From Nanobdellati archaeon (GTDB taxonomy: Archaea; Nanobdellota; Nanobdellia; UBA10117), in the NCBI GenBank assembly GCA_016204275.1, contig JACQKZ010000007.1, positions 1 through 46,173 on the forward strand: a stretch of 46,173 bases of DNA, in the 5' to 3' direction. Made by a program: the position numbers and the translations under genes. Of this stretch, positions 23,127 to 31,356 are shown piece after piece (within the stretch, counting starts at the first letter, position 1; each line of letters opens with the position of its first letter). The notes under the pieces were generated by a model, which worked only from the letters and a program-made list of their open reading frames with translations, searched no databases and was not told the origin of the DNA.

Positions 23127-24102
23127 CTCTTTGCCCCAGCCACTTATTGTAAAGCCAGCCCGCAATTATATTAACTGCTGACGTTTCTGCCACGCCCTGC
23201 GTTGGAAGAACAGCATTTCTTAGCACGCCACCCCTGCCGCCGACAACTTCGTATAATTTTGGGGAAACGTGCCTGAAAATCCCAGACCGCGGGCCAGCAT
23301 AGCCGGCAAGTTCTGCTATCAGGTAGGATTTCCTGCAAGCCTTTGCGATAGCCTCGCATGCCGCGGCGGTGATTCTTCTATTTGTATATGTATGATTTCT
23401 TAGTAAAATTTTATCTGCGTCGATAAAAACCCTTTCCGCAACTGCGGAACTGTAGAATGATTCGCGGAATTGCGCGCTGGCAATCGTACCGCTCTCAGCA
23501 AGTTTTTCATCGGACTCGAGTAGCGTGCGTTCAAGTGTTCCAAAACCAAGCAGGCCTTGCCCTTCCCTCTGCGCAGATATCTCGTCTAAATCGCTGCGGA
23601 AGGTTGGCACAAACCTAAAATTTCCACTAACAAACTCAATGCTAATTGGAATTAAAACCGGCGCGATTGCAACTATAATTTCTCTGTCAAGTTTTGGGGT
23701 AAAGCCATCATGCTGGCAGCGCTTGTATGCGCTGCTCCAGGCCAGCCCAAGTGCATCTGCTGAACGCATCAAACTGGAAAATAAATCCAAGCCGTGGCTT
23801 TTTGGCCTTTCCCCAGTAATATTATCTTCTGCCGTGGCATCTTTTGATATTCCAGTAACAAAAATTACGTTTTTATTATTTAATTCTCCGCTGGCCAGCC
23901 TGGCGGCAAGCCTTTGGTGCGCATTTCTGTATAAGTCGAGAGCGCGCGGCGGCCTTTGCGCGCACATAGTTTTTGCGGCTTCAAGAATGTGCTGGTGTGG
24001 CTTTGTCAGGCCGCTAATATTATCAACAAGATGTTCCTGTACATAATAAAGCCTGTGCGTCTTTGCGGGGTTGGAAAACGTGTACGTTGGCGGGACTGGC
24101 AT
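23113..24102 (-). CDS. Unknown protein paired with Cas4-like nuclease
   Basis: 329-residue protein without a family I can name. Visible parts: HRLYYVQEHLVDNISGLTKP at the start, KNVIFVTGISKDATAEDN in the middle, LDREIIVAIAPVLIPISIEF, and AELAGYAGPRSGIFRHVSPK near the end. It overlaps the nuclease gene, so the two are coupled, and it is divergent from the polymerase homologue with only 50 bases between starts. ATG 24102 is chosen over the listed start. A nuclease partner role is inferred from the arrangement alone. Confidence 0.7.
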   Translation of the reverse strand: MPVPPTYTFSNPAKTHRLYYVQEHLVDNISGLTKPHQHILEAAKTMCAQRPPRALDLYRNAHQRLAARLASGELNNKNVIFVTGISKDATAEDNITGERPKSHGLDLFSSLMRSADALGLAWSSAYKRCQHDGFTPKLDREIIVAIAPVLIPISIEFVSGNFRFVPTFRSDLDEISAQREGQGLLGFGTLERTLLESDEKLAESGTIASAQFRESFYSSAVAERVFIDADKILLRNHTYTNRRITAAACEAIAKACRKSYLIAELAGYAGPRSGIFRHVSPKLYEVVGGRGGVLRNAVLPTQGVAETSAVNIIAGWLYNKWLGQRDDRA

Positions 24103-24152
24103 GCAAAACAAGGCAGCAGAAGCCTTAAAAGTTTTTCACTACTGGCGTTTCT

Positions 24153-26465
24153 ATGTCAAAGCCAACAGGATTTGTTATTCGCGTTTTGCCGGCGGATGCG
24201 CAGAAGGGCAGGCTGGCAAAAGCCGTTTTGCAGACAAATTCAGGGCCGGAGATTTTGCAGATAGAAGCGCCGCACATAATTACAACAGGAAAAATTTCGC
24301 AGGAAGAAGCAGATAGCGTAAAGCAACAGCTCGGCGCATACCCATTTTCAGAGTTTGGTTTGAATGCTGTAACTGAGCCTTACGCGGGCGGCGATGGAAA
24401 AGTTTTACAGGTTCGCGGCGACAGAGACAAATTAAAAGAAGTAGTGCGCAAAAGAAAAGATTTGTTCAGGGAAATTTCTGTTTTAGAATGGCTGAAATAT
24501 TTCACAAACTTTCCTTTTGCAGATGTTGCTGATGGGCGTTTTACTGGCAAGCGGGCAACCCTGGAAGAAGTCCTCGCGGCAGGCGACTGCGCTCTCGACA
24601 TAGAAACAAACAAAGAAGTAGAAAAAGAGGAAGAGCTGGCCGACCCAGACCAATTATACACAGAAATTAACACAGCAGTTTTTTCACACAGGGATGCAGA
24701 AATTATAAAATCAGAAATAGTTACAAGCCTGAATTCTGGTGAAAATCGAATCGGCTCAGCGCAAATTCATCTCGCAGAACAAAAGCAGATTAGTTCCGCC
24801 CTCGATGATATAATAAGGCAGCAAAGAAAATCAAATAATATTTTGTGGATGCATACATTCAATGGCATGAGTTTTGATTTGTTCAATCTTAGGGAGATGG
24901 AAGATGAATTCACACCCGCGCAGGATGGGAGCGAGCCAAAAATTACTGCGCACATAGGAAATTTTTCCAAAAGGGTCGAAATAAAAGATTTTATCGTGCT
25001 TGATTACTACGCATTTGCCAGGCAGTTCCTGCCATTTTTGCCGGAGAAAAATCTTGAAGCAGTATGTAAATTTACCGGAGTAAAATTTGCAAAAACATTA
25101 AATTATGACAAGCTTGCCAGACTGATTTTTAGGGCGCAGCACGGTGATGGGCCGGCAGCCCGCGAGGTTTTGGTTTATGGCTGCGGCGACACAGAAGTAT
25201 TATTCGCGCTTGGGGATATTTTTAAGCCAGCCATAACCCGATTAGCATTTAACCTTGAAACAAGTCCGGAGGCAGTTTGCGCAACATCTAAAAAACAGAA
25301 TGCCTTCAAGTTATGGGCGCGGCGGGATTTTTTCGGAACGAATGCCTTAGCAGCAGAATACATGACAAACAACTTTAGGGACTTTGACTTCTATGAGGAA
25401 AAATTAGAAATGGCGGGCTTGGAAAAGGAATGCAAGCCAGAACTTGGATTGAAAAAAGGAAATTTTTACGCAGTTTATCTGAACACGCTGGCAACTGCAT
25501 TTTCCTTCGCCAAAAAAGAACTGCTTGCCGGCGCGTCCAAAAATTCAAAAGGGCCGGAGCGAATTTGTTACCTGCAGGCACTTGACTCTATCTGTGAAAA
25601 ACCCCTATTCGATTTAAACACGCGCATGCCTGACAAAGTATTTTTTGCAAAATATGGTCAGTCAAAGGAAAACACTGACAAAAGGCTGGCCGAAGAAATA
25701 GGAAATGCGAAAAAATTTTTGGAGGCTAACGCACTGAAGATTGTAAATTATTCGAAGCATGTTGTTATGTTGGAAGGCCCGCCAGGGCTTGAGGCGGCAA
25801 TAGAAAATAGCGAAAATTTCGCCCTGCTTGGAACTTCGCAGGTATTGCTCGGCTTTGGCGCCAAGGAATTTTTAACACAAATCGGCGGCGCATTTGTTGG
25901 CTCAGGCATGTCTGTTTCGGGAAAGCGCGGCGACAGGACAAGATTTGAGCGCAAGGCAATACCGCACATTTTGAAGCAAGCAGTCATGGAAGGCAGCTAT
26001 GATGCCCCGCTGCAGTATGTTTACAAATCTATTGCCCGGCCGCTCGCATATGGTACAATCGACAGGCACTTGCTAGTATTTGAAAAAAAAATAACTAGAG
26101 CGGTTGGCGAGCTGGCAATACAGGCGCATGGCCGAAAGTCAGTGGAAGCGCAGAAGTCACTCGGAACAGAAGTCGGAAAAACAAACAAGTGGGGCTATGT
26201 AGGTAAAGGAAAAATTGTAACAGAGGAAGTTTTTGTTCAGTCGCAGGCGGAAATAGACGTTAAATTTTACAAAAAGCATATTTTTGGCGCGGACTCGCCG
26301 CTGTATAAAATGTTATCATCGCTTTACAATCCTGCTGGGGAAAAATCCCGCAGGCTTGCCTTGAAGCACGTGCTCGACGGTAGGCCAGACAGAGATGATT
26401 GGCGCACACTTGGCGTATCGCCGCCGCTCGCGCTTGGCCAGCAGACACTGTTTGCTAATGGATAA
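24153..26465 (+). CDS. Family B DNA polymerase homologue, polymerase site lost
   Basis: 770-residue PolB-like protein. The 3'-5' exonuclease motifs are complete: Exo I D149xE151 (CALDIETN), Exo II N237...F241D242 (HTFNGMSFDLF) and Exo III Y342xxxD346 (YGCGDTE). The palm motifs are not. Motif A (DFxSLYPS) reads GNFYAVYLN with N437 for the aspartate. Motif C (YGDTDS) reads NYSKHVVML with S, K and H at the DTD positions. The thumb end AEIDVKFYKKHIF is recognisable. It should be an exonuclease or structural protein rather than a polymerase. Inactivated archaeal PolBs are a known class. A TATA-like CTTAAAAG lies about 25 bases upstream. Confidence 0.82.
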   Translation: MSKPTGFVIRVLPADAQKGRLAKAVLQTNSGPEILQIEAPHIITTGKISQEEADSVKQQLGAYPFSEFGLNAVTEPYAGGDGKVLQVRGDRDKLKEVVRKRKDLFREISVLEWLKYFTNFPFADVADGRFTGKRATLEEVLAAGDCALDIETNKEVEKEEELADPDQLYTEINTAVFSHRDAEIIKSEIVTSLNSGENRIGSAQIHLAEQKQISSALDDIIRQQRKSNNILWMHTFNGMSFDLFNLREMEDEFTPAQDGSEPKITAHIGNFSKRVEIKDFIVLDYYAFARQFLPFLPEKNLEAVCKFTGVKFAKTLNYDKLARLIFRAQHGDGPAAREVLVYGCGDTEVLFALGDIFKPAITRLAFNLETSPEAVCATSKKQNAFKLWARRDFFGTNALAAEYMTNNFRDFDFYEEKLEMAGLEKECKPELGLKKGNFYAVYLNTLATAFSFAKKELLAGASKNSKGPERICYLQALDSICEKPLFDLNTRMPDKVFFAKYGQSKENTDKRLAEEIGNAKKFLEANALKIVNYSKHVVMLEGPPGLEAAIENSENFALLGTSQVLLGFGAKEFLTQIGGAFVGSGMSVSGKRGDRTRFERKAIPHILKQAVMEGSYDAPLQYVYKSIARPLAYGTIDRHLLVFEKKITRAVGELAIQAHGRKSVEAQKSLGTEVGKTNKWGYVGKGKIVTEEVFVQSQAEIDVKFYKKHIFGADSPLYKMLSSLYNPAGEKSRRLALKHVLDGRPDRDDWRTLGVSPPLALGQQTLFANG

Positions 26466-26499
26466 TAAATTATTTTAAACTAAATGTTTCTGATTTCTT

Positions 26500-27000
26500 A
26501 TGTTCGGAGGTGGGCTGGCCAGCCAAGTAAGCAGTAATTACGCGAGGTATTTTACAGCTTCTGAATTAAAAGGCATTAAAGGTGCTATAAATTGTCTTTT
26601 GAACGCTGCGGAAATAAGAGATGAGGAAATAATTCTGCTGGATAAATATTCGTTGGAGTTATCCCAGCTTGAAATGCTGCTCAGACTGCAGGGCTTCGGG
26701 CCAGAAACAACAGAATACCAATTTACGCGCACGGCATTGATTGTTTATTATGAACGGACACAGGTGCGGCACATAGATGACGTCAATCGCGTTGGGGCGC
26801 TGGCCATACTTGTAAATCCACAGCACGATCTGAGGCTTGCCTCCCATGTCTTGGGCGTGGATTGGCAGCAGGCAAGAGAGCAGGTTGGCCGGCTCGTAGT
26901 CGGCAATTGCATACTAAGCGAGCTTTCTCCGTTGTACCGGTGCTACTCAGATGCCTCTGCAAGACAGCAGGCATCAGCTTTGGCGAACAAAAACCTTTAA
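26500..27000 (+). CDS. Hypothetical helical protein
   Basis: 166-residue, mainly helical protein, not recognised. The TATA-like AATTATTTTAAAC at about 26467-26479 is about 25 bases from the ATG, which suggests a leaderless transcript of its own. Segments such as LLDKYSLELSQLEMLLRLQG and RVGALAILVNPQHDLRLASH have helical repeats. It follows the dead polymerase gene and precedes the ribosomal operon; membership in the polymerase-nuclease cassette is possible but unproven. Confidence 0.6.
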   Translation: MFGGGLASQVSSNYARYFTASELKGIKGAINCLLNAAEIRDEEIILLDKYSLELSQLEMLLRLQGFGPETTEYQFTRTALIVYYERTQVRHIDDVNRVGALAILVNPQHDLRLASHVLGVDWQQAREQVGRLVVGNCILSELSPLYRCYSDASARQQASALANKNL

Positions 27001-27084
27001 AAACCCCATTTTCGAAACTAAATTCCCCTTACAGAAGCAGAGCTTAATTCTGTCGTCTTAGCTGCAAAAATAATCTGAAAATAA

Positions 27085-27096
27085 GCTTAAAAAGCC
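27085..27096 (+). promoter_or_regulatory. Promoter of the ribosomal operon
   Basis: GCTTAAAAAGCC forms a TATA-like box about 30-40 bases before the L3 ATG, in an A-rich gap. It is the first obvious promoter before the tightly packed genes from L3 to L15. I see no stem-loop for autoregulation. Confidence 0.5.
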
Positions 27097-27126
27097 ATTC
27101 CAAACAGCAATAACAAGCAAAGTAAA

Positions 27127-28137
27127 ATGGGACATATTAAGAAAAAGCGACCGCGACGTGGAAGTCTGGCATACTGGCCTAGAAAGCGCATTCGCGATGT
27201 ACGCGGGCATGTTGGCACATGGCCACAACCCAAGGATTTGAAGGCACCAAAGCTTCTCGGCTTTTGCGGTTACAAGGCTGGCATGACATCTGTAAATGTT
27301 ATTGATAATCGTCCCAAGGCACTAACCAAGGGCGAAGAAGTAAACTATGGCGTGTCAATTGTTGAGACGCCGCCAATGAAACCATTTTCTGTTCGATTAT
27401 ATTCACAAACTCCTTACGGACTTCACTTAATTTCTGAAACACTCGCGGATAATCTTGACAAAAACCTGCTTCGCGTTATTAACGCAGTTAAAAAAAGAAA
27501 TTCAACCCTGCAGGACTTAAAAGCAAAACTCCCACAGGCCTGCCGCATAACAGTCTTGGTCCACACGCAGCCGCAAAGTACTGGCTTCGGAAAAAAGACG
27601 CCGGAAATATTAGAACTGCCAGTTGCTGGCGGCACAATTGAAGAACAATTTAATTATGCAGTTTCAATTTTTGGAAAAGATATTCAGTTTGCGGATATTT
27701 TCAAGCAGGGCGATTTTGTGGACGCAAGGGGAGCTACAAAAGGCAAGGGCTTCCAAGGCATGATAAAAAGATATGGAATCAAGCTGGAAAGGCACAAAGC
27801 CGAAAAAGGACAGAGGCATAGGTCAACAATGGGCCCGATCACTCCGCCGCGTGTTGGATGGTGGATTGCACAGTCCGGCCAGATGGGCATGCACCAGCGC
27901 ACAGAGTTTAACAGGCAGGTTCTAAAAATCTCGGATGCAAAAACATTCAACCCGAATCCGGTTTCAGGAATTTCTCATTATGGTTTGGTCAGGGGCAATT
28001 TCATTCTGATTGCAGGCTCAATTCCGGGAGCAAAAAAGCGTTTGGTTACATTTACACATCCGGCTCGCCCGAGGAAAAATCTCCACTGGCAGGCTCCGGA
28101 GATAGTTACGATTAGCAGGAGGAGCCAGCAGGGTTAA
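27127..28137 (+). CDS. rpl3: Large ribosomal subunit protein L3 (uL3)
   Basis: First gene of the ribosomal operon. The 336-residue archaeal-type L3 has the N-terminus PRRGSLAYWPRKR, the entry GFCGYKAGMTSV, and the long loop reaching the peptidyl-transferase centre (RHKAEKGQRHRSTMGPITPP, VGWWIAQSGQMGMHQRTEFN). The end GAKKRLVTFTHPAR is typical. Binds 23S rRNA near the sarcin-ricin region and starts large-subunit assembly. Confidence 0.97.
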   Translation: MGHIKKKRPRRGSLAYWPRKRIRDVRGHVGTWPQPKDLKAPKLLGFCGYKAGMTSVNVIDNRPKALTKGEEVNYGVSIVETPPMKPFSVRLYSQTPYGLHLISETLADNLDKNLLRVINAVKKRNSTLQDLKAKLPQACRITVLVHTQPQSTGFGKKTPEILELPVAGGTIEEQFNYAVSIFGKDIQFADIFKQGDFVDARGATKGKGFQGMIKRYGIKLERHKAEKGQRHRSTMGPITPPRVGWWIAQSGQMGMHQRTEFNRQVLKISDAKTFNPNPVSGISHYGLVRGNFILIAGSIPGAKKRLVTFTHPARPRKNLHWQAPEIVTISRRSQQG

Positions 28138-28138
28138 C

Positions 28139-28399
28139 ATGAAATATCAGCACATAATTTCACAGCCGAGGCAGGAATGGCTAGCATTAGCGGCAAAACT
28201 TGACAAAAAATTCGAACTCGGCAAGGATTTGTCTGAAAAAATCGCAAAGCATGTGTTTGCGAATGGCCAGCTTGCATGGCAAACGCTCGGCCTTGATTTT
28301 CGGCTGGCAGGCAACATCGCACTTTATCTTGTAGATTACAACCAAGATTTGGAAAAGAAAAATTACTCTGATAAAAATGTAAAAGGAATGGCTGCGTAA
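28139..28399 (+). CDS. Small unknown protein between L3 and L4
   Basis: 86-residue protein directly between rpl3 and rpl4, with one base to the former and none to the latter, so it is certainly in the operon. It has KYQHIISQPRQEWLALAAKL, KIAKHVFANGQLAWQTLGLD and FRLAGNIALYLVDYNQDLEK; mostly helical, no zinc or RNA-binding motif. L3 and L4 are normally adjacent in archaea, so this is an insertion specific to this lineage or an unusual ribosome-linked protein. Function unknown. Confidence 0.75.
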   Translation: MKYQHIISQPRQEWLALAAKLDKKFELGKDLSEKIAKHVFANGQLAWQTLGLDFRLAGNIALYLVDYNQDLEKKNYSDKNVKGMAA

Positions 28400-29209
28400 A
28401 TGAAAGTACAAATATACAAAACCAGTGGCGAGAAAACATCTGAGATAGAGTTACCATTCCAATTTTCAGAGCCAGTCCGCGAGGATTTAATAAAACGCGC
28501 GGCGTTGGCAATACGTGCTGGCATGCGGCAGCTTTACGGCACCGATCCAGAAGCAGGCACGAGGCAGGGCAGGCCAACTTCAAAGCGAAGGCATCGTTAC
28601 ACTACTACGTATGGCCGTGGCTGGTCAAGAATCAGGCGAAAGGCGATGATGCACCGCGGAACTCAGTTCCAATGGGTTGGGGCTTTTGTCGCGCTGGCAG
28701 TCAAGGGTCGCGCTGCTTTCCCGCCGTCGTCTGACAGAATATTTGCGCAAAAAATAAATAAAACTGAAAACAGGAAAGCAATACGCTCCGCAATCGCCGC
28801 AACATCTGCTTTGGATTTTGTTTCAAAAAAGCATGCAGTTACTGGGCTAAAAACACTTCCAATAGTTGTAGAAAATGATTTTGAAAATTTCAAAAAATCT
28901 AAGGATGTTTTGCTGGCCTTTGAGAAATTGGGCTTGGCAAACGAAATCGAAAGGTGCTCGGAGAAAAAAATCCGGGCTGGCAAGGGCAAGAACCGCGGCA
29001 GAAAATATGTAACAAAGGCTGGCCCGTTAATTGTTGTATCAAAAGCCTGCCAATTGCAAAGTGCGGCAGCAAGCCTGCCAGGCATAGAAGTTGCTCTGGT
29101 AAAATCTTTAAATGCATATCTGCTCGCGCCAGGTGCGCAGGCCGGCAGATTAACGATCTGGACAAAATCAGCGATTGAAACTTTAGGCAAGGAGAGGTTG
29201 TTTGCATAA
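28400..29209 (+). CDS. rpl4: Large ribosomal subunit protein L4 (uL4)
   Basis: 269-residue archaeal L4 (L1e family). The segment AGTR-like EAGTRQGRPTSKRRHRYTTT and MMHRGTQFQWVGAFVALAVK correspond to the tunnel-facing loop. NRGRKYVTKAGPLIVVSKAC and the C-terminal LTIWTKSAIETLGKERLFA follow. It lines the exit tunnel with L22, also encoded here. Starts immediately after the small unknown gene. Confidence 0.95.
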   Translation: MKVQIYKTSGEKTSEIELPFQFSEPVREDLIKRAALAIRAGMRQLYGTDPEAGTRQGRPTSKRRHRYTTTYGRGWSRIRRKAMMHRGTQFQWVGAFVALAVKGRAAFPPSSDRIFAQKINKTENRKAIRSAIAATSALDFVSKKHAVTGLKTLPIVVENDFENFKKSKDVLLAFEKLGLANEIERCSEKKIRAGKGKNRGRKYVTKAGPLIVVSKACQLQSAAASLPGIEVALVKSLNAYLLAPGAQAGRLTIWTKSAIETLGKERLFA

Positions 29210-29210
29210 A

Positions 29211-29507
29211 ATGGCAGTCAAAGACGAAAAACAAAAAACAATGAACAACGACCCATTTAGTATAATAAAATATCCGCTCTCAACCGAAAAGGCAGTCAGG
29301 CAGATGGAAGCAGAAAATAAGCTCATATTCATAGTCAATCGCGACGCAAACAAAAAGCAAATCGCGTGGGCAGTCCGCAAGGCATTCAACGCAAAAGTTC
29401 AGACAGTGAACACAGTAATAATGCGCGACGGTAAAAAGAAGGCATATATAAGATTAAGTCAGGAGACGCCAGTCAGCGAGATAACAACGCAGCTGGGATT
29501 AGTGTAA
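29211..29507 (+). CDS. rpl23: Large ribosomal subunit protein L23 (uL23)
   Basis: 98 residues with the family core IIKYPLSTEKAVRQMEAENK, LIFIVNRDANKKQIAWAVRK and FNAKVQTVNTVIMRDGKKKA. It sits at the tunnel exit and is the docking point for SRP and other factors. ATG 29211 is chosen over the TTG at 29202; it follows the L4 stop by one base. It overlaps L2 by TAATG. Confidence 0.95.
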   Translation: MAVKDEKQKTMNNDPFSIIKYPLSTEKAVRQMEAENKLIFIVNRDANKKQIAWAVRKAFNAKVQTVNTVIMRDGKKKAYIRLSQETPVSEITTQLGLV

Positions 29508-30217
29508 TGGGTAAGCGACTAGCACAGCAGGCAAGGGGAGCAGGCGGTCCTAGATACCTTGCTCCATCGCACAGGTACTTCGGCAAAATATCATATCCAA
29601 AAGCTAATGATAAAATAATGCGTGGCGAAATAATTGATATTGTTGATTCTGTCGGCCACACCGAGCCGTTGATGGTTGTCAAATATGAAAACGGAGATGA
29701 AGCATTGTTGCCTGCGCCAATAGGAATAAAAGTTGGCCAGGTTGTTTTCTCGGGCGAGAACGCGCCACTGCAGCCAGGCGCGATAATGCAGCTGAAAAAT
29801 GTGCCTGCAGGAACGCCAGTCTGCTGCATAGAAAAAATCCCGCAGAATGGCCCTGAGTTTGTCAGGACATCTGGCGGGTTTGCACTTATAGTTTCAAAGG
29901 GCAGCGATTTTGTCGAAGTCAAGATGCCTTCAAAACGCATGGTTAAGATAAGTTCCGCATGCAGAGTAATGATTGGCGTAATCGCCGGCGGCGGCAGAAC
30001 AGAGAAACCATGGGTAAAAGGCGGCAAAAAAGCAATTGCCATGGCTGCCAGAAACAAGCGCTTCCCATTAGTTTCAGGAGTTGCGCAAAACTCCATAGAC
30101 CACAAGTTCGGGGGCTCTCACAGGCGTTCATTAGGAGTCCACACATCTACAAAGAGGGGCACGCCACCAGGAAGAAAAGTTGGACTGCTCTGGCCAAGGA
30201 GGACAGGCAAGAGGTAA
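29507..30217 (+). CDS. rpl2: Large ribosomal subunit protein L2 (uL2)
   Basis: 236-residue archaeal L2, needed for subunit joining and peptidyl transfer. Typical parts are GKRLAQQARGAGGPRYLAPS, QLKNVPAGTPVCCIEKIPQN, the histidine-bearing VAQNSIDHKFGGSHRRSLGV and TSTKRGTPPGRKVGLLWPRR. The final codons (RRTGKR, stop) occur a second time 109 bases downstream because of a two-hairpin element. The first copy is the one in frame. Confidence 0.97.
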   Translation: MGKRLAQQARGAGGPRYLAPSHRYFGKISYPKANDKIMRGEIIDIVDSVGHTEPLMVVKYENGDEALLPAPIGIKVGQVVFSGENAPLQPGAIMQLKNVPAGTPVCCIEKIPQNGPEFVRTSGGFALIVSKGSDFVEVKMPSKRMVKISSACRVMIGVIAGGGRTEKPWVKGGKKAIAMAARNKRFPLVSGVAQNSIDHKFGGSHRRSLGVHTSTKRGTPPGRKVGLLWPRRTGKR

Positions 30218-30326
30218 AATGACTGACGTTTGTGGGCTGTCGGCTGTGCCATCGAGCATAGCGAGGGTGGCACCAAAGTGCCGGCTGATTTTGCAGCCGT
30301 GGACAAGGAGGACAGGCAAGAGGTAA
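30195..30326 (+). mobile_element. Two-hairpin junction element, copy B (L2/S19)
   Basis: Core at 30241-30299: CGGCT, hairpin 1 GTGCCATC/GGTGGCAC with loop GAGCATAGCGAG, spacer CAAAG, hairpin 2 CGGCTG-ATTTTG-CAGCCG. Direct repeats of 23 bp, perfect, at 30195-30217 and 30304-30326 carry the end of L2 (CAAGGAGGACAGGCAAGAGG followed by TAA), and a partly matching TGG extends them back to the end of hairpin 2. The second copy leaves GAGG as ribosome site for S19. A 35-codon micro-ORF (30219-30326) starts one base after the L2 stop and ends in the duplicated L2 tail TRRTGKR. Confidence 0.8.
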
Positions 30327-30333
30327 TTGAAAA

Positions 30334-30729
30334 ATGGCAAAAATATTTACTTACCGCGGGAAAACAGCAGAAGACTTGCAGAAGATGTCATTGAGCGAGT
30401 TACTGCCATTGTTGCCTGCCCGCACGCGCCGCTCTCTCAAACGCGGCCAGACAGAAGCACAAAAAGCATTATTCAAAAAAATAAAAGCTGCAAAGGCTGG
30501 CAAGTACAAAAAACAAATCAAGACGCATTGCAGGGATGCGTGGATAATTCCGGAAATGTTTGGCCTGCAGATTGGAGTCCACAATGGCAAGGAGTTCATT
30601 CCGCTGGACATAACGCCTGAGATGGTTGGGCATGCACTGGGCGATTTCATACTTCCAACTAGAGATGTTAAACACGCAGCGCCAGGTATCGGTGCAACAC
30701 GTGGTAGCAAGGCGGTGTCAGTAAAGTAA
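30334..30729 (+). CDS. rps19: Small ribosomal subunit protein S19 (uS19)
   Basis: 131-residue archaeal S19 of the 30S head. It shows LQKMSLSELLPLLPARTRRS at the N-terminus and the conserved block KTHCRDAWIIPEMFGLQIGV, HNGKEFIPLDITPEMVGHAL with GDFILPTRDVKHAAPGIGAT. The ribosome site GAGG comes from the duplicated L2 tail of element B. It overlaps L22 by TAATG. Confidence 0.96.
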   Translation: MAKIFTYRGKTAEDLQKMSLSELLPLLPARTRRSLKRGQTEAQKALFKKIKAAKAGKYKKQIKTHCRDAWIIPEMFGLQIGVHNGKEFIPLDITPEMVGHALGDFILPTRDVKHAAPGIGATRGSKAVSVK

Positions 30730-31235
30730 TGGCAATTGGATACTCGTTTCAACATTATGATGCAAAGAGCATGGCCCGCGTTAAAGGCACATACATGCCG
30801 ATCTCGCGAAAAGATGCGCGGGAGATAGGGGCCACGATAAAAAACATGCAGATAGAAAAAGCAATTGCATACTTAAAACGAGTTGAGGAAAAAACTCAGG
30901 CAGTGCCAGTAACAATGTATAACAAAAAAGCTGCGCACCACACAAATAGCGGGCCAAGCTGGTTTCCAGTACGGGCAGCGACCGCGACAATAAAACTGCT
31001 CGAATCACTAAAGAGCAACGCCCAGCAGAAAGGCATGGGCACAAAAAATCTGGTAATAATTCACACAGCAGTCCAGAAGGGCCCAAGGAGAACGCATAAT
31101 ACGCTCAGAAAAAAGTCAGGCCAAGAAAGGAAAATAACACACTTTGAACTTGTAGCTCAAGAGGTTGAGGAGAAGCGGGCAGAGCGAAGCTCAGCCGCGC
31201 CGAGCCATAAAACAGCTCCGGAAAAACAAAAATGA
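30729..31235 (+). CDS. rpl22: Large ribosomal subunit protein L22 (uL22)
   Basis: 168 residues. The core includes SMARVKGTYMPISRKDAREI, AIAYLKRVEEKTQAVPVTMY, the tunnel-reaching loop, GPSWFPVRAATATIKLLESL and NLVIIHTAVQKGPRRTHNTL. A charged, low-complexity tail ends it (SSAAPSHKTAPEKQK). Its TGA stop overlaps an ATG at 31232, which was probably the original start of S3 before element C inserted. Confidence 0.95.
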   Translation: MAIGYSFQHYDAKSMARVKGTYMPISRKDAREIGATIKNMQIEKAIAYLKRVEEKTQAVPVTMYNKKAAHHTNSGPSWFPVRAATATIKLLESLKSNAQQKGMGTKNLVIIHTAVQKGPRRTHNTLRKKSGQERKITHFELVAQEVEEKRAERSSAAPSHKTAPEKQK

Positions 31236-31356
31236 TAAAACAAAAATTCGACAGGATAAAAATTCAGGAGGATTCGGCGGCTGTTGCATCAGCGAAGCTG
31301 ATGCGACCAAAGCGCCAGCCGATTTTGCGGCTGTGATCGAACGCGAATTCATTCGG
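31232..31356 (+). mobile_element. Two-hairpin junction element, copy C (L22/S3)
   Basis: Core at 31276-31333: GGCGGCTGTT, hairpin 1 GCATCAGC-GAA-GCTGATGC, spacer GACCAAAGCGC, hairpin 2 CAGCCG-ATTTTG-CGGCTG. The flanking duplication is decayed: ATGATAAAACAAAAATTCG at 31232 against GTGATCGAACGCGAATTCA at 31333, 14 of 24 bases equal over the longer stretch. The encoded starts are MIKQKFDR and (V)IEREFIR. A 34-codon micro-ORF runs from 31232 to a TGA that overlaps the S3 GTG by GTGA. The S3 start codon begins on the last base of hairpin 2. Confidence 0.72.

Noticed and set aside
21960-26465. Casposon or CRISPR adaptation locus
   Set aside because: A PolB homologue and a Cas4-like nuclease are present, but there is no Cas1, no repeat array and no terminal inverted repeats. 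The polymerase site is also lost.
29473-30105. Minus-strand ORF of 210 residues across L2
   Set aside because: Overlaps a conserved ribosomal gene along its full length; a product of codon bias on the other strand.
31165-31332. Upstream extension of the S3 reading frame through the element into L22
   Set aside because: The only start is a TTG deep inside L22, and the added residues come from the element and the L22 tail. GTG 31333 fits the S3 family start.
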